A stretch of 64,000 bases of DNA from Archivesica marissinica (lineage: Eukaryota; Mollusca; Bivalvia; Venerida; Vesicomyidae): NCBI GenBank assembly GCA_014843695.1, contig CM026404.1, positions 85,714,712 to 85,778,711 of the forward strand, read 5' to 3'. A program made the translations under genes and the position numbers. How positions within the stretch are numbered: position 1 is the first letter of the stretch; each line of letters begins with the position of its first letter. Shown piece after piece: positions 44,091 to 54,989 of the stretch. The notes beneath the pieces are model-generated. The model searched no databases. It was not told the DNA's origin and worked only from the letters and a program-made list of their open reading frames with translations.

Positions 44091-44282
44091 AATGTTGTGA
44101 CACAGACTGTATTCGTGGGTTCAAGTTTTCCATGCCATCACAGGATGTGTGTAGCGGGCATGTCCATCCGGGTATGCAATCCACTTGTAATGTGATGGAG
44201 GAGGACAAACCTGTGCTACATGGGGTGAACATACGTGCTGCCACACCCGAAAGGCTCATTGATTTGTGTGTGGAAAGTTTTG
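44091..44282 (+). CDS. RasGRP-family exon (start of RasGEF N-terminal/REM domain)
   Basis: RasGRP proteins are diacylglycerol- and calcium-regulated exchange factors that load GTP on Ras/Rap at membranes. The exon follows an acceptor ATTTTCAG (44083-44090) and ends before the donor GTATGT (44283-44288), leaving one base of the next codon (phase 1). Its end encodes VNIRAATPERLIDLCVESF, matching the RasGRP pattern AAT-x-x-x-L-x-x-x-C-x-x-x-F at the start of the REM domain. The frame is open from 44093. In-frame ATGs lie at 44132, 44174 and 44195; the last has G at -3 and +4, precedes EEDKP, and would give a RasGRP-like short N-terminus, so this may be the first coding exon. The next exon is at 56461 and joins in phase. 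The first ~20 bases of this exon are also present in the tandem array directly upstream. Which RasGRP paralogue this is cannot be decided from two exons. Confidence 0.82.
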
Positions 44283-44318
44283 GTATGTTTCATTCTTATC
44301 CAAATCATAGGCTTTAAT

Positions 44319-45869
44319 TTAACGCGTCTGATCAGGATCTATGTTGTTTGCTATTCAGTGTTTTAGCTCCACTATCAGAATAGCAAACAGCATAGAGCCT
44401 GATCAGACGGCATGTTCTGTGCCATCTGATCTGACTCTATGCTGTTTGCAAATGTGATTTTTATCTGTCGCTAGTTGTTCTGTGCCATCTGATTTGGCTC
44501 TATGCTGTTTACAAATGTGATTTTTATCTGTCGCTAGTTGTTCTGTGCCATCTGATCTGACTCTATGCTGTTTGCAAATGTGATTTTTATCTGTCGCTAG
44601 TTGTTCTGTGCCATCTGATCTGGCTCTATGCTATTTACAAATGTGATTTTTATCTGTTGCTAGTTGTTCTGTGCCATCTGATCTGACTCTATGCTGTTTG
44701 CAAATGTGATTTTTATCTGTCGCTAGTTGTTCTGTGCCATCTGATTTGGCTCTATGCTATTTACAAATGTGATTTTTATCTGTTGCTAGTTGTTCTGTGC
44801 CATCTGATCTGACTCTATGCTGTTTGCAAATGTGATTTTTATCTGTCGCTAGTTGTTCTGTGCCATCTGATCTGGCTCTATGCTATTTACAAATGTGATT
44901 TTTATCTGTTGCTAGTTGTTCTGTGCCATCTGATCTGGCTCTATGCTATTTACAAATGTGATTTTTATCTGTTGCTAGTTGTTCTGTGCCATCTGATCTG
45001 GCTCTATGCTGTTTGCAAATGTGATTTTTATATGTCGCTAGTTGTTCTGTGCCATCTGATCTGACTCTATGCTGTTTGCAAATGTGATTTTTATCTGTCG
45101 CTAGTTGTTCTGTGCCATCTGATCTGGCTCTATGCTATTTACAAATGTGATTTTTATCTGTTGCTAGTTGTTCTGTGCCATCTGATCTGGCTCTATGCCA
45201 TTTACAAATGTGATTTTTATCTGTTGCTAGTTGTTCTGTGCCATCTGATCTGGCTCTATGCTATTTACAAATGTGATTTTTATCTGTTGCTAGTTGTTCT
45301 GTGCCATCTGATTTGGATCTATGCTGTTTACAAATGTGATTTTTATCTGTCGCTAGTTGTTCTGTGCCATCTGATCTGACTCTATGCTGTTTGCAAATGT
45401 GATTTTTATCTGTCGCTAGTTGTTCTGTGCCATCTGATCTGGCTCTATGCTATTTACAAATGTGATTTTTATCTGTTGCTAGTTGTTCTGTGCCATCTGA
45501 TTTGGCTCTATGCTGTTTACAAATGTGATTTTTATCTGTCGCTAGTTGTTCTGTGCCATCTGATCTGGCTCTATGCTGTTTGCAAATGTGATTTTTATAT
45601 GTCGCTAGTTGTTCTGTGCCATCTGATCTGACTCTATGCTGTTTGAAAATGTGATTTTTATCTGTCGCTAGTTGTTCTGTGCTGTCTGATCTGGCTCTAT
45701 GCTGTTTACAAATGTGATTTTTATATGTCGCTAGTTGTTCTGTGCCATCTGATCTGACTCTATGCTGTTTGCAAATGTGATTTTTATCTGTCGCTAGTTG
45801 TTCTGTGCTGTCTGATCTGGCTCTATGCTGTTTACAAATGTGATTTCAAGCTAGCATGCAAAGGGTTAA
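44319..45869. repeat. 63-bp tandem array Y inside a TTAA-bounded MITE, ~23 copies
   Basis: The left part (44319-44394) is M2-like: TTAACGCG, CTGATCAGGATCTATGTTGT and CCTGATCAGACGGCATG. The unit TTCTGTGCCATCTGATCTGG, CTCTATGCTATTTACAAATG, TGATTTTTATCTGTTGCTAG and TTG then repeats. The end GCTAGCATGCAAAGGGTTAA (TTAA 45866-45869) looks like a MITE terminus. The array therefore amplified from MITE interior. Confidence 0.88.
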
Positions 45870-45912
45870 TGCTTGTGTAACCATTACAACAAAATTACTG
45901 TTTGCTGCTAAT

Positions 45913-46012
45913 TAACCCATTCAACACCAAGTAACTGACAGGGACTGGTCCATGATATTTTTAGACCAATAAATTAATAAGAAAATTACATTTGGACTAG
46001 TTCATTTATTAA
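45913..46012. mobile_element. TTAA MITE M3, left half (reverse), broken at an internal TTAA
   Basis: TTAACCCATTCAACACCAAG through TTTGGACTAGTTCATTTATT. It is cut at TTAA 46009-46012, where another M3 copy begins. Other reverse copies have an intact TTATTAAAAT at this point. Confidence 0.75.
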
Positions 46013-46252
46013 CCCTTTCAACCCCACAGGCCTCTAAATAGGCTTATGAAAAGTGTAGATCCAGATGAGCCGGCTCGTGACTAGCCGTCTCATCAGGATC
46101 TGCACTTTTTTGCCAGTAATAATTATTACTATTTTTAGATAAAATTACCCATTTTGATAAATGAACTGGTCCAAAGGTAATTTTCTTATTAATTTATTGG
46201 TCTGAAAATATCACGCACCAGTCCATGTCAGTTACTTGGGGTTGAATGGAAT
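46009..46252. mobile_element. TTAA MITE, family M3 (forward)
   Basis: TTAACCCTTTCAACCCCACA at the left. At the right, TTACTTGGGGTTGAATGG, then the terminus is altered (GGAATTG instead of GGGTTAA). Confidence 0.75.
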
Positions 46253-46464
46253 TGAAAAAACACAATGAAGGATAGGGGTAAGGGGTTGGTGGTGTATAGT
46301 GTGCAGCGAATCCATCTATTATGAAAATAAGTCAGTATTTCATTACATTTTAATTGAAGATATTCAGAACTGCAACAAATGTTCTTTATTTCTCCTCAAA
46401 ACATGCTTCTAATTGTCTCAGCGATTTAGGCTTTCAAAATTTTCCGTGGGAGATGGCCCCTATC

Positions 46465-46705
46465 TTAACCCCTTCAACACCAAGTAACTCACATGGACTG
46501 GTCCATGATATTCATAAACCAATAAATGAATCAGAAAATCACATTTGGACAAGTTCATTTATCAAAATGGGTAATTATGTCTAAAAATAGTCATATCACT
46601 GGCAAAAAGTGCAGATCCTGATGAGACGGCTCGTCACGAGCCGTCTCATCTGGATCTACACTTTTTGTAAGCCTATTTAGAGGTCTGTGGTGTTGAAAGG
46701 GTTAA
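46465..46705. mobile_element. TTAA MITE, family M3 (reverse), full copy
   Basis: TTAA at 46465-46468 and 46702-46705. The centre GAGACGGCTCGTCACGAGCC then GTCTC is a perfect hairpin. Confidence 0.8.
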
Positions 46706-46774
46706 TGGTGCCAACACATATATCGAGGCCAAGCTACGCCCCTGATGGTTCTTCATTATTGTGTCAGTCTGGGT

Positions 46775-47030
46775 TGGCCTCCGTGATCGAGTGATTACGG
46801 TCGCTGACTTGTATACCACTGTAACCTATCATCACTGATGGCCACGTGTTCGAGCCCCTCTCAGGTTGTGTCTTATTTATATGAAAAGGTTGGCAGTTTC
46901 TTATGGAAAGTATCAAGCACCAAGTACTGGCTAACCGCTGGAGCCTGCCCAGGAAAGGTGTTGTTAGGTAAACTGTACGCTGGCGATATAGCCCAAAATG
47001 ATGCTGATGCAGGCGTAAAACCCGAAAAAA
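46775..47030 (+). mobile_element. SINE family A copy, diverged
   Basis: CCTCCGTGATCGAGTGATTA head, CACGTGTTCGAGCCCCTCTC B box, body and AAC-rich tail. Confidence 0.75.
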
Positions 47031-47334
47031 ACAACAAATATGTGTCAATCTGGAAATTATGAATAAGTTTTTTTCTAGTCAGACTGAGGAGCCAAAGTCA
47101 ATAGTTGATGACAGTTACCATGTCCACCTAATAATGAATATATACATATAATGGTCTGTCTGGGGTATATATTTGTCATGTCATATTTGTCCATGTAGGA
47201 ATTTAAAATATCTTCATATAAATCTAATGATCACCATATTAAAACGATTGTGGTTCGCAAGAACCAGACATTTAACTTGAAGGTCAATGTCACACTAGAG
47301 GTGAAAGGTATAGCCTACTTAAGACACAACTATG
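47031..47334. other. No gene seen
   Basis: AT-rich intronic spacer between a SINE A copy and the split SINE F. No exon was recognised. Confidence 0.5.
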
Positions 47335-47815
47335 GTATCTATGTGTCAAATTCTTTCATGTGAAAAGGTTATTCTGCTGGGTTGCTATATCGGGGTTCTA
47401 TTCACTTGTCTGACTTTTACTGAAGTGCTGTTCAGGTGGACTCCAATAACTCAAATTATATCTAGCTATGGAATGATGTTATAACAAATTAATTTATAAT
47501 GTACTGTCCACCAATAACAGCTGGACAATTAAATTAACATTCTTTCAGGTGGGACTTTAGACTGAGGTCTCGTGTCGGTGCTTTACACCGTGCATGTAAA
47601 GGAACCAGAGGAGACTCTGGAATGGGTCTCTGTCTGTATCATTGCACTATCCTCCAAAAATCTAAAATTACTAATCTCTTAGGAGGCGTCACTCATATGG
47701 TTAACCGGTAGCGACGATAATTAAACGTAAAACACATAGCTGGACAGTTGCCTATGACATGAGCTGTTGGTGCAATTTTAAACCCAAACAAACAAACAAA
47801 CGTGTTTCAAATGTT
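47335..47815 (+). mobile_element. SINE family F split by a SINE B insertion
   Basis: F sequence at 47335-47527 (ATTCTTTCATGTGAAAAGG, CCACCAATAACAGCTGGACA) resumes at 47738 (AGCTGGACAGTTGCCTATGA) and ends in AAACAAACAAACAAA. AGCTGGACA is repeated on both sides of the insert. Confidence 0.75.
47528..47737 (+). mobile_element. SINE family B, 5'-truncated, with 9-bp target duplication
   Basis: Starts after the tRNA-like head (ATTAAATTAACATTCTTTCA) and ends GACGATAATTAAACGTAAAA then CACAT. Flanked by AGCTGGACA at 47519-47527 and 47738-47746. Confidence 0.85.
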
Positions 47816-48080
47816 GACGATCATGAGATATTTGCTTAATATTAAGGTCAAGGTCGCACATACAGTTAATTTGTTTTTAAATGTCTTACCGGTAGTAATA
47901 ATTTGAAACATTGTTTGTTCAACAGTTTATATCCTGTTTTCTTTACTTCTTTGAAGAAAAATATCGAGAGTTGAAAGAGAAAACAAGACACGTCGAATAA
48001 ACAAGACACGTCATATGGTCGAATAAACAATAACAGTCATATGCACAAATAATTTATGTTATACTATGGTCTCTTTTTAT
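47816..48080. other. No gene seen
   Basis: AT-rich intronic spacer with a short repeat (ACAAGACACGTC) near 47985-48010, leading into array Z. Confidence 0.45.
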
Positions 48081-51000
48081 AGTGCACAGGTATGTTCATC
48101 TAGTGTTCAGGTATGTTCATCTAGTGTTCAGGTATGTTCATCTAGTGTTCAGGTATGTTCATCTAGTGTTCAGGTATGTTCATCTAGTGTTCAGGTATGT
48201 TCATCTAGTGTTCAGGTATGTTCATCTAGTGATCAGGTATGTTCATCTAGTGTTCAGGTATGTTCATCTAGTGTTCAGGTATGTTCATCTAGTGTTCAGG
48301 TATGTTCATCTAGTGTTCAGGTATGTTCATCTAGTGTTCAGGTATGTTCATCTAGTGTTCAGGTATGTTCATCTAGTGTTCAGGTATGCTCATCTAGTGT
48401 TCAGGTATGTTCATCCAGTGATCAGGTATGTTCATCTAGTGTTCAGGTATGTTCATCTAGTGTTCAGGTATGTTCATCCAGTGATCAGGTATGTTCATCT
48501 AGTGTTCAGGTATGTTCATCTAGTGTTCAGGTATGTTCATCCAGTGTTCAGGTATGTTCATCTAGTGTTCAGGTATGTTCATCTAGTGTTCAGGTATGTT
48601 CATCTAGTGTTCAGGTATGTTCATCTAGTGTTCAGGTATGTTCATCTAGTGTTCAGGTATGTTCATCTAGTGTTCAGGTATGTTCATCTAGTGTTCAGGT
48701 ATGTTCATCTAGTGTTCAGGTATGTTCATCTAGTGTTCAGGTATGTTCATCTAGTGTTCAGGTATGTTCATCTAGTGTTCAGGTATGTTCATCTAGTGTT
48801 CAGGTATGTTCATCTAGTGTTCAAGTATGTTCATCTAGTGTTCAGGTATGTTCATCTCGTGCACAGGTATGTTCATCTAGTGTTCAGGTATGTTCATCTA
48901 GTGTTCAGGTATGTTCATCTAGTGTTCAGGTATGTTCATCTAGTGTTCAGGTATGTTCATCTAGTGTTCAGGTATGTTCATCTAGTGTTCAGGTATGTTC
49001 ATCTAGTGTTCAGGTATGTTCATCTAGTGTTCAGGTATGTTCATCTAGTGCAATCATCTAGTGTCATCTAGTGTTCAGGTATGTTCATCTAGTGTTCAGG
49101 TATGTTCATCTAGTGTTCAGGTATGTTCATCTAGTGTTCAGGTATGTTCATCTAGTGTTCAGGTATGTTCATCTAGTGTTCAAGTATGTTCATCTAGTGT
49201 TCAGGTATGTTCATCTCGTGCACAGGTATGTTCATCTAGTGTTCAGGTATGTTCATCTCGTGCACAGGTATGTTCATCTAGTGTTCAGGTATGTTCATCT
49301 AGTGTTCAGGTATGTTCATCTAGTGTTCAGGTATGTTCATCCAGTGTTCAGGTATGTTCATCTAGTGTTCAGGTATGTTCATCTAGTGTTCAGGTATGTT
49401 CATCTAGTGTTCAGGTATGTTCATCTAGTGTTCAGGTATGTTCATCTAGTGTTCAGGTATGTTCATCTAGTGTTCAGGTGTGTTCATCTCGTGCACAGGT
49501 ATGTTCATCTAGTGTTCAGGTATGTTCATCTCATGCACAGGTATGTTCATCTAGTGTTCAGGTATGTTCATCTCGTGCACAGGTATGTTCATCTAGTGTT
49601 CAGGTATGTTCATCGCATGCACAGGTATGTTCATCCAGTGCGCAGGTATGTTCATCTCATGCACAGGTATGTTCATTTAGTGTTCAGGTATGTTCATCTC
49701 ATGCCCACGTATGTTCATCTAGTGCACAGGTATGTTCATCTCGTGCACAGGTATGTTCATCTCATGCACAGGTATGTTCATCTCATGCACAGGTATGTTC
49801 ATCTAGTGCACAGGTATGTTCATCTCATGCACAGGTATGTTCATCTAGTGCACAGGTATGTTCATCTAGTGCACAGGTATGTTCATCTAGTGCACAGGTA
49901 TGTTCATCTCATGCACAGGTATGTTCCTCTAGTACACAGATATGTTCATCTCATGCACAGGTATGTTCGTCTCATGCACAGGTATGTTCCTCTCGTGCAC
50001 AGGTATGTTCATCTCGTGCATGCACAGGTATGTTCATCTAGTGCACAGGTATGTTCATCTAGTGCACAGGTATGTTCATCTCGTGCACAGGTATGTTCCT
50101 TTAGTGCACAGATATGTTCATCTAGTGCACAAGTATGTTCATCTAGTGCACATGTATGTTCATCTCATGACAGGTATGTTCATCTTGTGCACAGGTATGT
50201 TCATCTTGTGCACAGGTATGTTCATCTCATGCACAGGTATGTTCATCTCATGCACAGGTATGTTCATCTAGTGCACAGATATGTTCATCTAGTGCACAGG
50301 TATGTTCATCTCATGCACAGGTATGTTCATCTTGTGCACAGGTATGTTCATCTCGTGCACAGGTATGTTCATCTCATGCACAGGTATGTTCATCTCGTGC
50401 ATGCACAGGTATGTTCATCTAGTGTTCAGGTATGTTCATCTAGTGTTCAGGTATGTTCATCTAGTGTTCAAATATGTTCATCTAGTGTTCAGGTATGTTC
50501 ATCTCGTGCACAGGTATGTTCATCTAGTGTTCAGGTATGTTCATCTCGTGCACAGGTATGTTCATCTAGTGTTCAGGTATGTTCATCTAGTGTTCAGGTA
50601 TGTTCATCTAGTGTTCAGGTATGTTCATCCAGTGTTCAGGTATGTTCATCTAGTGTTCAGGTATGTTCATCTAGTGTTCAGGTATGTTCATCTAGTGTTC
50701 AGGTATGTTCATCTAGTGTTCAGGTATGTTCATCTAGTGTTCAGGTATGTTCATCTAGTGTTCAGGTATGTTCATCTAGTGTTCAGGTGTGTTCATCTCG
50801 TGCACAGGTATGTTCATCTAGTGTTCAGGTATGTTCATCTCGTGCACAGGTATGTTCATCTAGTGTTCAGGTATGTTCATCTCGTGCACAGGTATGTTCA
50901 TCTAGTGTTCAGGTATGTTCATCGCATGCACAGGTATGTTCATCCAGTGCGCAGGTATGTTCATCTCATGCACAGGTATGTTCATTTAGTGTTCAGGTAT

Positions 51001-53240
51001 GTTCATCTCATGCCCACGTATGTTCATCTAGTGCACAGGTATGTTCATCTCGTGCACAGGTATGTTCATCTCATGCACAGGTATGTTCATCTCATGCACA
51101 GGTATGTTCATCTAGTGCACAGGTATGTTCATCTCATGCACAGGTATGTTCATCTCGTGCACAGGTATGTTCATCTAGTGCACATGTATGTTCATCTCAT
51201 GACAGGTATGTTCATCTTGTGCACAGGTATGTTCATCTTGTGCACAGGTATGTTCATCTCATGCACAGGTATGTTCATCTCATGCACAGGTATGTTCATC
51301 TAGTGCACAGATATGTTCATCTAGTGCACAGGTATGTTCATCTCATGCACAGGTATGTTCATCTTGTGCACAGGTATGTTCATCTCGTGCACAGGTATGT
51401 TCATCTCATGCACAGGTATGTTCATCTCGTGCATGCACAGGTATGTTCATCTAGTGTTCAGGTATGTTCATCTAGTGTTCAGGTATGTTCATCTAGTGTT
51501 CAAATATGTTCATCTAGTGTTCAGGTATGTTCATCTCGTGCACAGGTATGTTCATCTAGTGTTCAGGTATGTTCATCTCGTGCACAGGTATGTTCATCTA
51601 GTGTTCAGGTATGTTCATCTAGTGTTCAGGTATGTTCATCTAGTGTTCAGGTATGTTCATCCAGTGTTCAGGTATGTTCATCTAGTGTTCAGGTATGTTC
51701 ATCTAGTGTTCAGGTATGTTCATCTAGTGTTCAGGTATGTTCATCTAGTGTTCAGGTATGTTCATCTAGTGTTCAGGTATGTTCATCTAGTGTTCAGGTA
51801 TGTTCATCTAGTGTTCAGGTGTGTTCATCTCGTGCACAGGTATGTTCATCTAGTGTTCAGGTATGTTCATCTAGTGTTCAGGTATGTTCATCTCGTGCAC
51901 AGGTATGTTCATCTAGTGTTCAGGTATGTTCATCTCGTGCACAGGTATGTTCATCTAGTGTTCAGGTATGTTCATCGCATGCACAGGTATGTTCATCCAG
52001 TGCGCAGGTATGTTCATCTCATGCACAGGTATGTTCATTTAGTGTTCAGGTATGTTCATCTCATGCCCACGTATGTTCATCTAGTGCACAGGTATGTTCA
52101 TCTCGTGCACAGGTATGTTCATCTCATGCACAGGTATGTTCATCTCATGCACAGGTATGTTCATCTAGTGCACAGGTATGTTCATCTCATGCACAGGTAT
52201 GTTCATCTAGTGCACAGGTATGTTCATCTAGTGCACAGGTATGTTCATCTAGTGCACAGGTATGTTCATCTCATGCACAGGTATGTTCCTCTAGTACACA
52301 GATATGTTCATCTCATGCACAGGTATGTTCATCTCATGCACAGGTATGTTCCTCTCGTGCACAGGTATGTTCATCTCGTGCATGCACAGGTATGTTCATC
52401 TAGTGCACAGGTATGTTCATCTAGTGCACAGGTATGTTCATCTCGTGCACAGGTATGTTCATCTAATGCACAGGTATGTTCCTTTAGTGCACAGATATGT
52501 TCATCTAGTGCACAGGTATGTTCATCTAGTGCACATGTATGTTCATCTCATGACAGGTATGTTCATCTTGTGCACAGGTATGTTCATCTCATGCACAGGT
52601 ATGTTCATCTCATGCACAGGTATGTTCATCTAGTGCACAGATATGTTCATCTAGTGCACAGGTATGTTCATCTCATGCACAGGTATGTTCATCTTGTGCA
52701 CAGGTATGTTCATCTCGTGCACAGGTATGTTCATCTCGTGCACAGGTATGTTCATCTCGTGCATGCACAGGTATGTTCATCTAGTGCACAGGTATGTTCA
52801 TCTCATGCACATGTATGCTCATCTAGTGCACAGGTATGTTCATCTCATGCACAGGTATGTTCATCTCATGCATGCTCATCTAGTGCACAGGTATGTTCAT
52901 CTAGTGCACATGTATGTTCATCTCATGCACAGGTATGTTCATCTAGTGCACAGGTATGTTCCTCTAGTGCACAGGTATGTTCATCTAGTGCACAGGGTAT
53001 GTTCCTTTAGTGCACAGGTATGTTCATCTAGTGCACAGGTATGTTCATCTAGTGCATAGGTATGTTCATCTCATGCACAGGTATGTTCATCTAGTACACA
53101 GGTATGTTCATCTAGTGCACAGGTATGTTCATCTAGTGCACAGGTATGTTCATCCAGTGCACAGGTATGTTCCTCTAGTGCACAGGTATGTTCATCTAGT
53201 ACACAGGTATGTACATCTAGTGCACAGGTATGTTCATCTC
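48081..53240 (+). repeat. 21-bp tandem array Z, ~245 copies, 5.2 kb, intronic
   Basis: Unit GTATGTTCATCTAGTGTTCA then G. The second half is dominated by variants with GTGCACAG, CATGCACAG and CGTGCACAG. Higher-order duplication: the junction GTGCATGCAC occurs at 50016, 50397, 51429, 52378 and 52759, with offsets of 1032 and 2362 bp. Each unit contains CAG|GTATGT on the gene's sense strand. Frames of up to 1110 codons are periodic by-products. Confidence 0.97.
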
Positions 53241-53968
53241 AATTGCACAGTCATTCATATATATGATTTACCTACTTGGACCGCATTCAAGTCCACACAT
53301 AAAAGCTAAACTGTTTTGGATAAAGCTTTTAATGGGGCTCTCATAATACCTTACTTTCGAAATGAGACAATTATTCTACCCTGGATGCATTACAAACACT
53401 GTCTCACGATGACTATATTACAATTCTGCTGATGAGTGTTTACTAATGTTGATCAGATATCTGTTTCGATTCACGGTCCGATCAAGTATTATATCTCTGT
53501 TTTTAAATTAACTGTACCATCCATACTCACCTGTAAGGCGATCTCACCCTACTTTGGTCCTGAAATCTGTGGGTTTTGGCATGCACTCGCATATAAGACG
53601 GGTTGATAAAATGAATATCATGCACACGTATAAATTGCATGTTTGGCCAGCACAAGGTGAATAAGTGTCAGAGTGCCTTCGTTTCTAAAACCTAATTACC
53701 GATACCATTTAATATACAGTCTACAATCGTTATGTCAAAGTCGGTTATGTCGAATTCTCCGGTTATCTCGAAGTCGGATCAAAGTCCCGTTTCAGACACT
53801 ATCATTGTACATATAACTGGCTCCTTTATATCGAATTTCGTTAGTCAAACTTCGGTTATGTCATGTCTGTTCGGTCCAACGGATTTCGGCAGATGTAGAC
53901 TGTTTATTTTTAGCACTCACTAATAAGACGGGAAGCCAATTTAAGACCATAATCTGGTGGTAAAATAC
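53241..53968. other. Intronic spacer, no exon seen
   Basis: Contains two similar pieces (CACTCGCATATAAGACGGG near 53585 and CACTCACTAATAAGACGGG near 53920) and a CAGTCTACAATCGTTATGTC end-like motif near 53718 with a GGTTATGTCGAA repeat, probably an eroded DNA transposon. Confidence 0.5.
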
Positions 53969-54369
53969 TCGTGTTATAGTCGGGTATGGACGATACTACT
54001 ATTGATGCTTTTTGTCTCACGTGTTATAGTCGAGTATGGACGATACTACTATTGATGCTTTTTGTCTCACGTGTTATAGTCGAGTATGGACGATACTACT
54101 ATTGATGCTTTTTGTCTCGCGTGTTATAGTCGAGTATGGACGATACTACTATTGATGCTTTTTGTCTCACGTGTTATAGTCGAGTATGGACGATACTACT
54201 ATTGATGCTTTTTTTCTCACGTGTTATAGTCGGGTATGGATGGTACTACTATTGATGCTTTTTGTCTCACGTGTTATAGTCGGGTATGGACGATACTACT
54301 ATTGATGCTTTTTGTCTCACGTGTTATAGTCGGGTATGGATGGTACTACTATTGATGCTTTTTTTCTCA
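53969..54369. repeat. 50-bp tandem array AA, 8 copies, E-box containing
   Basis: Unit parts: CACGTGTTATAGTCGAGTAT, GGACGATACTACTATTGATG and CTTTTTGTCT. Six units carry CACGTG; one has CGCGTG. Confidence 0.95.
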
Positions 54370-54411
54370 TCTGACTCAATTATGTCTTTCAGTTTTGACT
54401 AAAAAAGTTTA

Positions 54412-54655
54412 AACTTTATTTATTTTACAACAATTGCGAAGCAAATTTTAACAACTTATATTAATCACTCTCGTTGGCGCGGATGAAAGCGTCAATGTGG
54501 TCATTCTTGTCAGAGGAAACCGGAGTACCCGGAGAAAACCCACCTGTCCGAGTTGGCAACGACCTTACCATCTCATATACTTCCCGGTCTGAGGATCGAA
54601 CCCGGGCTGCATTGGTGAGAAGCAAGTGCGCTAACCACTGCGCTAATCGGACAGA
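54412..54655 (-). mobile_element. SINE family D copy
   Basis: Reversed head at the right: TCCGATTAGCGCAGTGGTTA and B box CCCGGGTTCGATCCTCAG. The body is as at 17222. This is the best preserved head of the family. Confidence 0.75.
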
Positions 54656-54705
54656 CTAATAAATTTACCTTCATATACCATAATACCATAACAATCACCT
54701 ATAGT

Positions 54706-54915
54706 TTATACAGATTTATGTTAGCGCGATTGCGTAACAAGTTCTTACAACTTATCATTAATCACTCCCGAGACATCATTCGTGATGGAATCCATTGCCA
54801 CAAGGGAGAGAGAAGAGGCAACGTGGAATTTAAATGCCTTACCTAAGGGCACAATTGTATCGGCTCCAGCGGGGCTCGGGCCTTTTGCACTTGCGCTGTC
54901 ACGACTTTCCACCTA
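54706..54915 (-). mobile_element. SINE family C copy, reverse
   Basis: GCGATTGCGTAACAAGTTCT, GGGAGAGAGAAGAGGCAACG and GGCTCCAGCGGGGCTCGGGC. The head is shortened. Confidence 0.7.
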
Positions 54916-54989
54916 ATGGTTAAGCGATACCGTCACGCCAGCATTGTGATATGTATGCTGAAAATAATGATAAAAGCAAATAAAACTGT

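Noticed and set aside
48066..53010. Frames up to 1110 codons of CSSSVQV / RYVHLVF repeats
   Set aside because: 21-bp period without stops; two overlapping frames are open over the same units. Intronic.
54474..54659. Small ORF with GVPGENPPVRVG-like peptide, also near 2529 and 17202
   Set aside because: Translation of SINE D body (CCCGGAGAAAACCCACC); not a gene.
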